Source of the DNA: Brassica napus | Taxonomy: Eukaryota > Streptophyta > Magnoliopsida > Brassicales > Brassicaceae | NCBI RefSeq assembly: GCF_020379485.1 | Contig: NC_063452.1 | Location: forward strand, 57,619,338-57,683,337 | Direction: 5' to 3' | DNA: 64,000 bases | Shown here: positions 49,301 through 60,537 of the stretch, piece after piece | Position numbering within the stretch: position 1 is the stretch's first letter | Layout: each line of letters begins with the position of its first letter | The notes under the pieces: model-generated | What the model was told of the DNA's origin: nothing | The model's input: only the letters and a program-made list of their open reading frames with translations | Database searches by the model: none | Program-made: the position numbers and the translations under genes

Positions 49301-52090
49301 AGATTAAATGAATGAATGATTTTTCTATATGAGTACACTGAAAAACGCCAATATAAGTACTAAAGCAGGTATCGCCAGTCTGAAAGAAGACTATGGCTAG
49401 GCTAATATATTATTGCCTAAGGGTATGCATTTAGAAATCAGTGATGCCTTATATTCACCCAGCTCTAAGAGCAAGAGCAGCCTATTGAGTTTTAAAGATA
49501 TAAGAATGAATGGTTTCCATATTGAAACAATGGGCGAAGGAAACAAAGAGTTCCTTCAGATATATGTATAAAATCGCCCAAGGCCATAATAAGTCCTAAA
49601 GACTATACATGCATTCTCTACTAACCTAGACTATGCATAGATCAGTATGATAGAGGCTAAAAGCCTGCGAAAATATACACTTTATGGCTCAACCGGATTG
49701 GTCATCCTGGTCCAAACATGATGCGAAAATTGATATTCAAAAGGCACACATTAAATGATAAGAAGAGTTATCCCAAAGAATCTCACGTGTGTAGCATGTA
49801 CACAAGGGAAACTCATTAGGCCATCACCAGTAAAACGGCTACGAGCCCCTTTTTCTTAATAGAGACAATATGTCTAGATAATACTGGTGAATACATGTCC
49901 CAAGCGTTTAAATGATTATGGTATGTCCATGGGGGTAAGTGTAGAAAATTCTGTGATACATGTCCATACCAAGAACGAATAGACCATAACTTATGAGGTC
50001 AAAACTCCCATTCACAGCTTGGGCCACACGAAATTAACATGAACCTAAGTTAATACGCATCAGGCCATTTAGTGAGCATAGATATCCCCTATCACAATTA
50101 TTAACGGGTCAAGAGCCAGACATACCCCATCATAAGACATTTGGATGTGTTGTCTATGTACTAATTGCTCCACCACAGAGAACTAAGATGGGACCTCAAA
50201 AGGAGGATGAGGATATATGTTGGATATGATTCTCCCACAATAATAAAGTACTTTGAGCCAACTATGAGTGATTATATTTGAGGCCAGGTACACAGATTAT
50301 TTTAAGACCAGGAGGAGAAAAAAATAATAAAGCTGGTAAAAGAAATAAAATGGAATCAACCATCAATGTCTTGGCAAGATCCTCGGACTGAAGAATGTGA
50401 AATAGACGTCTAAAGATTATATATTTACAAAGCTAGCTAATCAAATGCCAGACACATTTGCTGACCCGAAAAAGAATGACTAAGTCATATATAAACCAGC
50501 TTGTAAAGCACCAACGAATTTGATGTCCAAGAAGAGACACAGTTAAGTTGCTACAGAGTCTAGAAAACGTATGAAACGTGGTAGACCAATAGGTTCCAAA
50601 AGATAAGAATTCTCGGAAACAAAAGAAAGGTGCAGAGAATGATAATCAAAATCCAAATCCGAGGTTACTAAGGAAACCATCCCAGACATGGAGATAAGGC
50701 TGGCCGGCTCTAAGGTATAGGTACCAAACAATGTAGCTTGGGACGCCAAGCTGCAAAGTATTAAAGATCCTGATAATAATGAATCTCAATCGTTTATATC
50801 ATGTCTGGAACATAATGGAACCAATAAGGAATGTCGACATAAGATGATTTATTTGCATACAAGGTAGCACTTGAATTTATGAATATAAGCGAGAATCATG
50901 AACCCACGTCAATATAAGAGTGCGCACTCGTAGAACATATTGGATTGAATGGAAACGTGGGGTTAAATAATTTAAAGAAGAAAGACGTATTTGGCCATAT
51001 GATTAAGACGTCTTATGATGTTAAAACCAGTGGATATAAATGGGTCTTGTGAGGAATAGAAATCGTGAGATATAAAGTTGATGTTGCACAAGGATTCTCA
51101 CAAAGACCAGTAATAGATTATGAGGAGACATACTCCTATGTGGTGGATGCAACTACTTTTAGATTTCTTATAAGTCTGGCTATATAAGAGAGAAAATTAG
51201 ACTTGCAGCAAGTTGATGTAGTGACTGCATATTTATATGGTCCACTGGATAATGAAAGTACTAGAGGGTATTGAGCTGAAAGTACAGCAAGTTCTCGAGA
51301 ACAATATTGATAATCATCAAAGTATATGATTTGAATATCCTAGGAACCTCTGGATACAATTTTCCAAACAGTTGAATATCTCAAGAAAGAGTTTGAGACG
51401 AAAGATCTTTAAAAAAAAACAAAGTTTTGTTTGAGATTACAGCTTGAGTACATTAACAATGAAATCCTTGTGCATCAAATAGTATATACAGAAAAATGGT
51501 ACTCAAGAGATTTAATATGGATCAGTCTCACCCATTATCTAGTACATGGGCGTGAGATCACTTGTTTTGGACACTGATCCATTTAGTCCAAAGGTGGACG
51601 ATAAAGAAGTCCATTTAGTCCTAAGATGGACGATGCAGAAGTCTTGTTTTAGAAACTGATCTGATTGGTCCATAAGAAGGACGATGAAGAAGCCTTTGAT
51701 TTTAGTTTATTTTATACTAACCAGCCCAAAGAGGGGTTATTTGGTTTTGTTGATTTGTTTTCAGACAGGTTATGTTTTACACATGGTGGTACACGCATAT
51801 CACAGCAACATCATCCAAGATTTCATGTGTGTGTATTTGAGGTCGATGACTCAATATGTTCGATCAGATTGTGGCATGACCGATGGTAAAGAAGAACCAA
51901 CTATCATATTCGAGGACGAAGCATATTCTGCCCAAAATCTTCATCACCCACGTATCTTCATCACCCACGGAATGTTAAAATTCAGAACCTTTATGGTAAG
52001 GATCATACAAAGGTGTATGGAATCAATGGGCAGAGACAAATAGAGTGGAGTCCAATGTACTCGTCTGTGAATAGTTTGCGTTGTTACAGA
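46222..52090 (+). mobile_element. Degenerate Ty1/copia retrotransposon, 3' LTR missing
   Basis: The 5' LTR is probably 46222-46363 (142 bp; TGTTATGAACC...TTTTATAACA). A long non-coding leader of about 2 kb follows. Gag begins at 48356 (MSKINFDFAALNLSRDSYLK) and has a zinc knuckle, CHRCRMGNHWAKI, near 49002-49040. Pol remnants include an integrase-like region about 49,680-50,200 and reverse transcriptase with QQVDVVTAYLYGPLD near 51,200. Many stops and frameshifts break every frame. The similarity stops near 52,090 without a second copy of the LTR. It lies between the two F-box copies. Confidence 0.75.
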
Positions 52091-52756
52091 GACTTAACTT
52101 GTACTAGCCCTGCGCGGGTGTTCATTTTTTATTTAAAATATTATAATATTTATTATAGGTTATTTGATTGATATATTAAATATCTTATATTATATGGTTA
52201 TATAAAATAAATAAATGATGAATTACTTTATTTTCTTATATCTAAATGGTTAAAAAATATATTTGTTAATCATATAGTTTGTCTGTGGTATTTTTTCAAT
52301 TTTTTAGACAGTAAAATAAATGTTTATATATTTTTATACTCATTCACTTACATATTTAAAATATTTTGTTTATATATTAAGAAATGCATAAGTCCATATT
52401 AGATTATTAACATTATTGAGTTATAGATCAAAAATAATATTAGATAATTTTTGTATATTTGTAAATTAGAAATCCAATTTTTAAAAATATGTTCATGTAA
52501 TAAATTAGATTAAATAATATATATAGTTAAATAAATATATATTATTACTAAATGAGCTTTCTAAAAGGTCCTGTTAGAGATGATTAGAGATAAAAAATTA
52601 GGTCCAGTTATAGGTTCATGAGGCTTGCGTAAATGAGTTGGATAAATAACAAAATCTCTTGAATTAAAACCAGTGGTAGAGAAGCGTAAATAATGAGAAA
52701 AAATGAGGGTTATTTCTCATTTATACTTACACTCTCTATGTAATCCGAAAAGAAAA
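52091..52756 (-). mobile_element. Helitron-like 3' end and AT-rich tail
   Basis: TACTAGCCCTGCGCGGGTGT at about 52094 reads on the minus strand as a GC hairpin followed by CTAG|T, a Helitron 3' end. I cannot find a matching 5' end before 52757. The last 33 bp (52724-52756) belong to F-box copy 2. Confidence 0.4.
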
Positions 52757-52769
52757 CACTACAAGAAAA

Positions 52770-53060
52770 CATCGTAATTCTGACGGACATTCTGACGGAA
52801 AATAAGATCCTCGGAATATTCCGACGAATTTCTGAGGAAATTCCGAGAAAACCCAAAATTTGAGTTTCTTCGGAATTTCCTCGGAATATACCGATAAAAT
52901 ACCGAGGAAGTCAAATTCCTAGGAAAACACCGACGAATATCCGAGGATATATTATAGCCGTTAAAGAGCCGTTGGAGATTTTAAAAATTCCAAGGAAAGA
53001 GCCGTTGCCGTCGGTATTCCGTCGGAATTTCCTCAGTACTGTCGGCATCATTTCATCTAT
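52770..53060. repeat. CACTA left subterminal repeats
   Basis: Dense short direct and inverted repeats of the type TTCCGA(G/C)GAA and CCGTCGGAAT. Such arrays bind the TnpA-type protein in En/Spm elements. Confidence 0.8.
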
Positions 53061-53147
53061 AAATACCCGCACCCCCAACCTCTTCACTCATTCCATTTCT
53101 TCATCCTCTCACATACTATATTTACACACGAATTTGATTGAAAAAGC

Positions 53148-56100
53148 ATGTCTTCTTCAAATTATTATCGTTCTTGGATCGATCGACCTCATTTGGATCC
53201 GAAAACGAGATTGTTTACGGAAGAATACCAACGAGGTATAACCGAATTCATGGGGTTAGTTCAACGACAATCGGAAGCAGAAACGGGTATGTTAAGATGT
53301 CTTTGCTCTAATTGTAAAAATAGAAAGATTATTAAAGAGTGGGATGTTTGGACTCATCTATATTTGAATTGGTTTACACGAAGTTACAAAATTTGGTATC
53401 ATCATGGAGAAACTGATTATGAATATGGTAGTACTAGCGAACCTCAGCCTGCGGTTAGGTTAGAAGAACCAATTAGAATGGATGTAGATTATGGTGTAGG
53501 TACTGAGCAGATGGTAAATGATCATTTTAGAGGGGAAGATTTATCCAATGCAGAAGCTATGAGATTTTATGATATGTTGGATGCTGGAAAGCAACCCTTG
53601 TACGAAGGTTGCAGAGATGGTCATTTAGCTTTATCATCTGCAACAAGACTGATGGGCATTAAAACAGATTATAATTTGGCTGAAGACTGTGTGGATGCGA
53701 TTGCTGATTTGGTAAAAGATGTTCTACCTGAGGATAATGTAACCCCTGGTTCATACTACGAGGTTCAGAAACTGGTAGCTGGTCTTGGTTTATCGTATCA
53801 GGTAATAGATGTATGTAGCGATAACTGCATGATTTATTGGAGGGCGAATGAAGAGCGGGTTACATGCAAATTTTGTGGAAAGGCTCGTTATAAAGATACG
53901 AGTGGAAGAGTTCCAGTGCCATTTAAAAGGATGTGGTATTTGCCTTTGACAGAATAGTTGCAGAGGTTGTATCAGTCTGAACGCACAGCGCAACCAATGA
54001 GATGACATGCGGAGCATTCAACAAATGGTGAGATTAGACATCCTTCAGATGCAAAAGTGTGGAAGCATTTCCAATCAAAATATCCCGACTTTGCGTATGA
54101 GAGAAGAAATGTCTACCTTGGATTATGTACTGATGGTTTCAGCCAGTTTGGCAAGAGTGGAAGACAATATTCTCTATGGCCAGTCATTCTTACACCATAC
54201 AACTTACCGCCAAACTTGTGCTTGCGACGAGAGTTTTTGTTTCTCTCCATTCTCGTTCCCGGACCAGAGCATCCTAAGAGATCACTTGATGTGTTTCTTC
54301 AGCCACTAATATATGAGTTGCAACAACTATGGGCTCAAGGTGCTGAAACATACGATGTTTCATGTAAAGAAAACTTTCAAATGCGGGCAGTACTTATGTG
54401 GACAATAAGTGATATTCCAGCATATGGTATGTTATCTGGATGGACAACGCATGGAAGGCTATCATGTCCATATTGTCAAGATGACACATATGCTTTCCAA
54501 CTAAAGAACGGAAGGAAAACGTGTTGGTTTGACTGTCACAGACGATTTCTACCACCTGATCATCCATACCGCAGGAGTAAGACTTCGTTTACGAAGAACA
54601 AGCAGGTGTTTGATGGTCCACCTGAGGAAGTTAGTGGGAAAGATTTGTTGAAGCAGTTTAGGTATTTTGATGCAGAAAAGACGCCAGATGTAGGTGGACA
54701 TGAAAACATTCGAGTCAGTGCGGTTGGAGAGCTACATAACTGGCACAAAAAGAGTATTTTATGGGATCTGCCATACTGGAAGGATCATCCGCTGAGGCAC
54801 AATTTAGATGTCATGCATATTGAGAAGAACTTTTTTGACAAATCTCATGAACACGATCCTTAACGTTCAAGGTAAAACAAAGGATAATTTGAAGTCAAGA
54901 CTGGATTTAGTCGATATATGTGCTCGTTCAGAACTTTATGTTGATGAGAATGGTAGGGCTCCTTTTCCCATATACCGACTTGATGCAGAGGGAAAAGATG
55001 CGTTCTTTGATTGGATTTCAAACGATGTAGAATTTCCAGACGGTTACGCATCTAATTTGCGTAACTGTGTCGACAGAAAGGAAGGAAAGTTTATCGGCTT
55101 GAAGAGTCACGGTTGCCATGTAATGATGCAGCGCCTTCTTCCGTTTGCCTTCAAGGAACTATTACCATGGAATGTTCATGAAGCAATTGCAGGGATTAGT
55201 GCTTTCTTCCGCGATTTATGCACGAGATCAGTGACTCTTGAAGGTATTGAAAATTTGAAGACTAACAAAGCCGTGATTCAGTGCAACCTTGAGAAGATAT
55301 TTCCTCCATCATTTTTTGATGTTATGGAGCATCTTGTTATTCACCTGGCAAGAGAATTGGAACTTGGTGGTCTTGTGCAGTATAGATGGATGTATTTGTA
55401 TGAGCGGTATATGTACCATTTGAAGAAGATGGTGAAAAATTATAGTAGGGTGGAAGGTTCTATAATCGCACAGATGATAAATTCAGAAACTTCAAACTTT
55501 GCCGAGTTCTACTTTCCAGCAGAAGTGCAGACCAAAAAAAGAAGACCTGCTCGGCATGATGATAGAGGCGAACAGACAACATATCATGTTACGGTTCCAG
55601 ACATCTTCACAGATGTTGGACAACTTAGCGGAAAACCAAATGACCGTCGACTTACTAAGCAGGAGCGCAGTCATTTGCAAACATATTTGCTCACCAACTG
55701 CGAAGATGTTCTTCAATATGAGAGGTAAATAAATTAGCTTACAAATTTTTATTTTAACAAGTTGAAATTTAAATCTTAATTAATTATATTATTGTCAACA
55801 TATGTACATGATTTTCATGGCAGAAAAGCGGTTCGAATATAGATACGCCACAGAGGAGGAACTTGAAGAACTGAAGCAGAGAGAATTTTCTGGATGGATG
55901 GATGCTTACTTATGTGAGTGCTTTAAACAAATTAAAATATTATTTATCACATATTTATACTAATTCACATATATTGATATAACATATATATGTGCTATTA
56001 ATAGGTGTCTGCTGGTATGACCAGAGGTAAAACATTTGACGATTGGATACGCGAGATGGTGCGTGGAGCAGAGTATGTTGTGAAGTCATATCCGAGATTT

Positions 56101-56789
56101 TGTATTCGAGGATATGCATTCACAACTCAAAAGCGGAGACGTTCGAGTACAACTTATGATGCTGGCGTTTGTTCTGCATCTGGAGATGATGTATACTACG
56201 GAAACATACGGGAGATTATGGAAATCAAGTATCCGGGCATGGTTGGATTGCGCTGTACTATTTTCTATTGTGATTGGTACGACAACACTCCAGATCGAGG
56301 TGTGAGAACAGATGCATTTGGTGTTACATCAGTACATTCGAGGCGAAAGTTGCAATATTATGATCTTTTCATTCTTGCTTCTCAGGCCGATCAGGTAATT
56401 AAATATACATATATCAACTATTCATAATGATTCATCATCATGTGTATTAATAACACTTATTTACAAATTAAATAATTTTTTAAATGTTACATGTTTGTTA
56501 TATCAAGTACCCCCGGGTTAGGAACATAGATGATCCATGGGTCACTGTTACATCACTCAACCTGAGAGGCCGAGTTCAGGGAAGTTCTGAGCTGGAAGAC
56601 CCACGACAACCAAACACATCCGGTAACTTAAGTGCAGCAGAAGATTTAGCTGCAGTTGGCCTTGTAGTCGATTTAACCGATTTTGGAGAGGAAGCCGTCG
56701 TTCACGTAGAGGATGAACCAGAGATTGGAAAGTTTCACCAAGATCCATATTCAGATTCATCTGGTGATGATGACTCGGAAACAGAGTAG
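53148..56789 (+). pseudogene. tnpD/TNP2-like CACTA transposase (broken)
   Basis: Large CACTA transposase gene. It has an N-terminal transposase-associated zinc-finger-type domain (SWIDRPHLDPKTRLFTEEYQ; CLCSNCKN) and the tnp2 transposase core (about 54,050-54,840: WKHFQSKYPDFA; LSCPYCQDD; HNLDVMHIEKNFFD). Then come DUF4218 (about 54,850-55,560: GLKSHGCHVMMQRLLPFAFK) and DUF4216 (about 56,040-56,560: FYCDWYDN), and an acidic end to TAG at 56787-56789. Lesions: TAG 53955-53957 and TGA 54003-54005 in the same frame, and a one-base insertion near 54,843. Introns are apparent around 55,730-55,820 and 55,915-56,004. Not functional as read. Confidence 0.88.
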
Positions 56790-58245
56790 CATCGCCTTTT
56801 TTTTTAATATAAGAATACCGAGAAAATTCCGAGGGATAATAGGATTTAGGGATTTCCTCGGAATTTTCTCGGAATAGTCCGAGACTTTTCCGACGATTTG
56901 GGGCTTTTCTTTTAGGGTTTCTGAGGAAGTATGGTTTTTAAACCGAAAACAACATTTTGCGGTTTGAATAACACTTATATAACTCTTATTAACTATCTTA
57001 GACTGATTATGAAGTCAAAAATTTGTTCCTTACCCTATAATAAACACTTTTCCGATTGTATGAACGAAATCTCCACAACATAAGAGAAACACTTATACAC
57101 TTTAATGAACGGTAAAGGGAATACTTACAATTCGTTTTGAAATTTTTTTATTTCATAGTTTATGATCATCTATACAAAGATTCCTCAATGGTATGTATTG
57201 CATTTGTATTAGAAATAATATAGGGCAAAAAAATTTGATGTTTTCAAACCCCAAACATGTGTTCCTCGGAATTTCCTCGGAAAATTCCGAGGAACAATAT
57301 AAACCAATATAAATACACACATAGGATATTCCTTTTCTTCGAATTAATGAACATACCGAGGAAATTCCGACGAATATTTAAGTGTCCGTCGGAATTTCCT
57401 TGGTATATTTTCATTTAACCGGGCAAACCAGCCGCCAAATATTTCGCAAAAATTGAATTTGAAAATACCGAGGAAATTCCGACGGATAGTTTCCGTCGGA
57501 CCCTAGGTTTTATAAAGACGAAACACTTCTTCTTCCCCATTTCTCTCTTCTTCCTCTCTGGCGATCTCTCTCTTCTTCCGGCGATCTCCCCCTTCTCTCG
57601 CGACGATCTCTCCGGTGAATCCTCTCGAAACCTACATAAATCAAGTAAGGACCATATCCCACTCTCTTAGGTTCTATTTGTTAGGTTTTTATGTAGATTT
57701 GATGATTTTAGAAGTTTTTTGATAGATTTTTGTTAGGGTGATTGGTTAGGATTGTGATTTGGTTGTGTAATAGGTTTAGAATTGTGATTTGGTTGGATAA
57801 TTTTTTGTGTTGAATTGATTTAGAACTTTCTTATAATTTTTTTATTATTTTTGTATTTATAAAATCGATTTTTGTATATAAATTCGATTTTTGGATTTTA
57901 CAAAACATTTTTTGTATATAAATTCGATTTTTTGGATTTTACAAAACGTTTTTTGTATATAAATTCAATTTTTGGATTTATAAAAGATGATTTCATATTT
58001 ATAAAAATATTTATATTTATTAAAACTAATTTTGTATTTATAAAACATTTTTTAATTTATAAACACTATTTTATTATTTTTTGTATTTATAAAAACTATT
58101 TTTAAATATGTTTTTCAACTAATATTTATTAAAACTATTTTTAAATATGTTTTTTAATTTATATATTTATTATAACTAATTTAAAATATTTTTCAATTAA
58201 TATTTATTAAAACTATTTTTAAATATGTTTTTTTTACTTTACAGG
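56790..58245 (+). other. Spacer between the two CACTA genes
   Basis: Contains CACTA-type repeats at about 56,815-56,920 and 57,255-57,500, then a CT-rich leader (57,530-57,600) and a first intron of the tnpA-like gene with AT-rich tandem-like 'ttttgtatataaattcgatt' units near 57,865-57,975. No other gene. Confidence 0.55.
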
Positions 58246-59938
58246 TCTACTGGTGATCAGACCCGGTCTCGATCTCGTCGTGCCTTACCACGAGGTCGTA
58301 GTGGTACGGGGAGCCACTCTCAGGGTTCGTCCAGCCACTCTCGGGGTTCGTCCAGCCACTCTCGGGGGTCGAGCAGCCACTGTCGGGATTCTTCATTTTC
58401 CGCTCCGGTTTTTGCTCCCGCTGCTGCACCCCCTCCCGTTGCTGCACCCCCTCCCGTTGCTGCACCCCCTCCCACTGCTGCACCCCCTCCCGCTCCTCCA
58501 GTCGTTCCGGGAGTGATGACTGTTGCCCAGTTGGTTCAACAGCCCGGTCGTGAGCATCTTCCCTATCTCACTCTGTGTCCAAAGGGACGACGTCAAACAT
58601 GGTAATTAAAAGTCTTTTTTTTCTTTCATTAAAATTTGATTCATTATTAATAATTTGTTTCTTATATTAGGTTCAACCGATCCGTGAATGGGATCAGCGC
58701 ATAGATCAACAATATGATGTACTCGAACCTCAGCAAGGGATATCCGACTTTCACTCACTTCCCTGCCGAGGACCAAGAGATGTGCTTTCGTCAGTTTACG
58801 GTAAGTATTCTAATTTTTTAACTTATATTTTTAATCTTTAATATAAAATTTCTACAAATTGTGTTTTTTTTTTCCACCAAGAGTTCACCTGGAATCCCGA
58901 TCACACGAACTTTATCCGTGACACCTTCGTCCATAAAGTTATGGAAAACTATGGGAAGCAGATCTACGAGTGGAAGCAGAAGTGGCTCATCAACCAGGTT
59001 TTTTTTTTAATTTATTAAACAATTTTTTGAATTTATTAAACTATTTTTGGATTTATTAAACTATTTTATATTTTTTTTATTAAAATGTCCCGAAGTCGAT
59101 CAACAGCACGGTCTGGGAGGAGTTGTGTGTGCAATGGGATAACGACGAGACGAAAGCTACCTCCGTGACCAACTCCGCCAACCGCAAGAGCGATCGTGGC
59201 GGGAAGGGCATGTACAAGCACAATTTGGGTGCCCAGACTATTGCCACTCTGGGGGATAGCTTGGTAAGTTCAATTTTTTTTTTTAATTATTTAAGTATTT
59301 TTGTTTTATTTTTTATGCATTTCTTCTAATTTCTAATGTTTGTTTAACTTTTGTTTTTTTCAAGGCGGATAAAAATGATGGCGAGCCGGTTGATGATTTC
59401 GTCCTAATGAACACGGCGCATACCAACAAGCACATCGGGGAGATTGATGATGGTGTTGTGAGGGATGTGCTCAGCCTGATCGAAACTCAGAAGGAAGACA
59501 AAGAGACCCGTCTATCTCAGCTTCAAACCGACCTGGACGCCACTTCGACGGCTTCGACCAACTTGTCCCGGATTCGAATCAACGAAATCGTTGAATCGGT
59601 ATGTTCTTTATAAAAAAAATTAATCCATTTATTTCTTTATTTTCATTTTATCATCTTTTCTATTTAAATTTGTTTATTTTCTATTTCAGTCGGTTCCAAA
59701 GAAGAAGGGACGTTTGGTCGGTTTGGGTCGTCGAGCCCAGTCGGTTCCTCCTTCTGCACCACAGCCCTATGTTGATCCAGAAGTGCTTATGGACCAGTTG
59801 AAGGACAAAGATGACCGCATAGCTGCGTTGGAGCAAAAGATGGCGGATCAAGAGGCGGGATGGGAGGCAACGAGGAAGCAGAACGAGCAAATGATGGAGA
59901 TGATGAAGAGGATGTACCCGAACGAGCAGTTCCCGTAG
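58246..59938 (+). pseudogene. tnpA-like CACTA protein (PTTA/En_Spm family), broken
   Basis: Second CACTA gene, the DNA-binding accessory protein of plant En/Spm elements. Exon about 58246-58603 has an Arg/Ser-rich start (GSHSQGSSSHSRGSSSHSRG) and Ala-Pro repeats (AAPPPVAAPPPVAAPPP), then LPYLTLCPKGRRQ. Following exons give [67 protein letters not shown] and NLSRIRINEIVES. The last exon (about 59,690-59,938) has a coiled coil, DKDDRIAALEQKMADQEA, and ends MKRMYPNEQFP. TAG at 58702-58704 replaces an expected Trp codon after NGISA. The true start exon upstream is not clear. Confidence 0.82.
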
Positions 59939-60079
59939 TTTTTTTTTTTTCAAAAACTCTAAATGTTTTATTTTAGTATGTACAACTTTGAATATTATCT
60001 AATATGTTTTCTATTTCAATTTTAATTTTATATTTTCGAATTTCAATTAAAAAAAAAAATTTTAATTTTTTAAAAAAAT

Positions 60080-60520
60080 ATTTTTTGGGAATATTCCGAG
60101 GAAGTGTATCCCTCGGGATACACTTCCTCGGAATATTCCGACGGCAAAGGTTTCTCGGAATATTCCGACGGCCGAAGTTCCTCGGAATATTCCGAGGGCA
60201 TATCTCCTCGGAATATCCCGACGGATACACTTCCTCGGAATATTCCGACGGCAAAGGTTTCTCAGAATATTCCGACGGCCGAAGTTCGTCGGAATATTCC
60301 GATACCTCTTTTCTCTCGGAATGTTTCCGAGGACCGTTCCATCGGAAATATCCGAGGAGATACCGACGAACAGTCCTAGGAAATGTTTCTTCGGAATGTC
60401 CTCGGAATCTTTAATTCTTGGTATTCCCTCGGCATTTTCCGAGAAAATTCCGAGGAAATTTTACTTTCCGAGAGAAATTTCCGACGACAAATATCGTCGG
60501 AATGTCCTCGGAATAACGCC
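60080..60520. repeat. CACTA right subterminal repeats
   Basis: About 440 bp of near-continuous GGAATATTCCGA(G/C)G units in both orientations, including a larger duplication of about 116 bp (60120-60205 against 60230-60310). ORFs reading SEYSDG-type repeats here are not genes. Confidence 0.9.
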
Positions 60521-60537
60521 GGTGTTTTCTTGTAGTG

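Larger units (their letters stand above)
52757..60537 (+). mobile_element. Complete CACTA (En/Spm) transposon
   Basis: A 7,781-bp element. The left end is CACTACAAGAAAACATCG and the right end, in reverse complement, CACTACAAGAAAACACCGG: a 15-bp identical TIR with the diagnostic CACTA. Host AAA flanks both sides (52754-52756, 60538-60540), the 3-bp target duplication. Subterminal repeats built on TTCCGAGGAAATTCCGACGG cover both ends and recur between the two genes. It carries a tnpD-like transposase (53148-56789) and a tnpA-like gene (58246-59938), both with stop codons, so it cannot move by itself. It is inserted in the 3' end of F-box copy 2. Confidence 0.95.

Noticed and set aside
57872..58105. 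77-codon frame of FYKTFFVYKFDFL type
   Set aside because: It is low-complexity AT-rich sequence in an intron of the tnpA-like gene.
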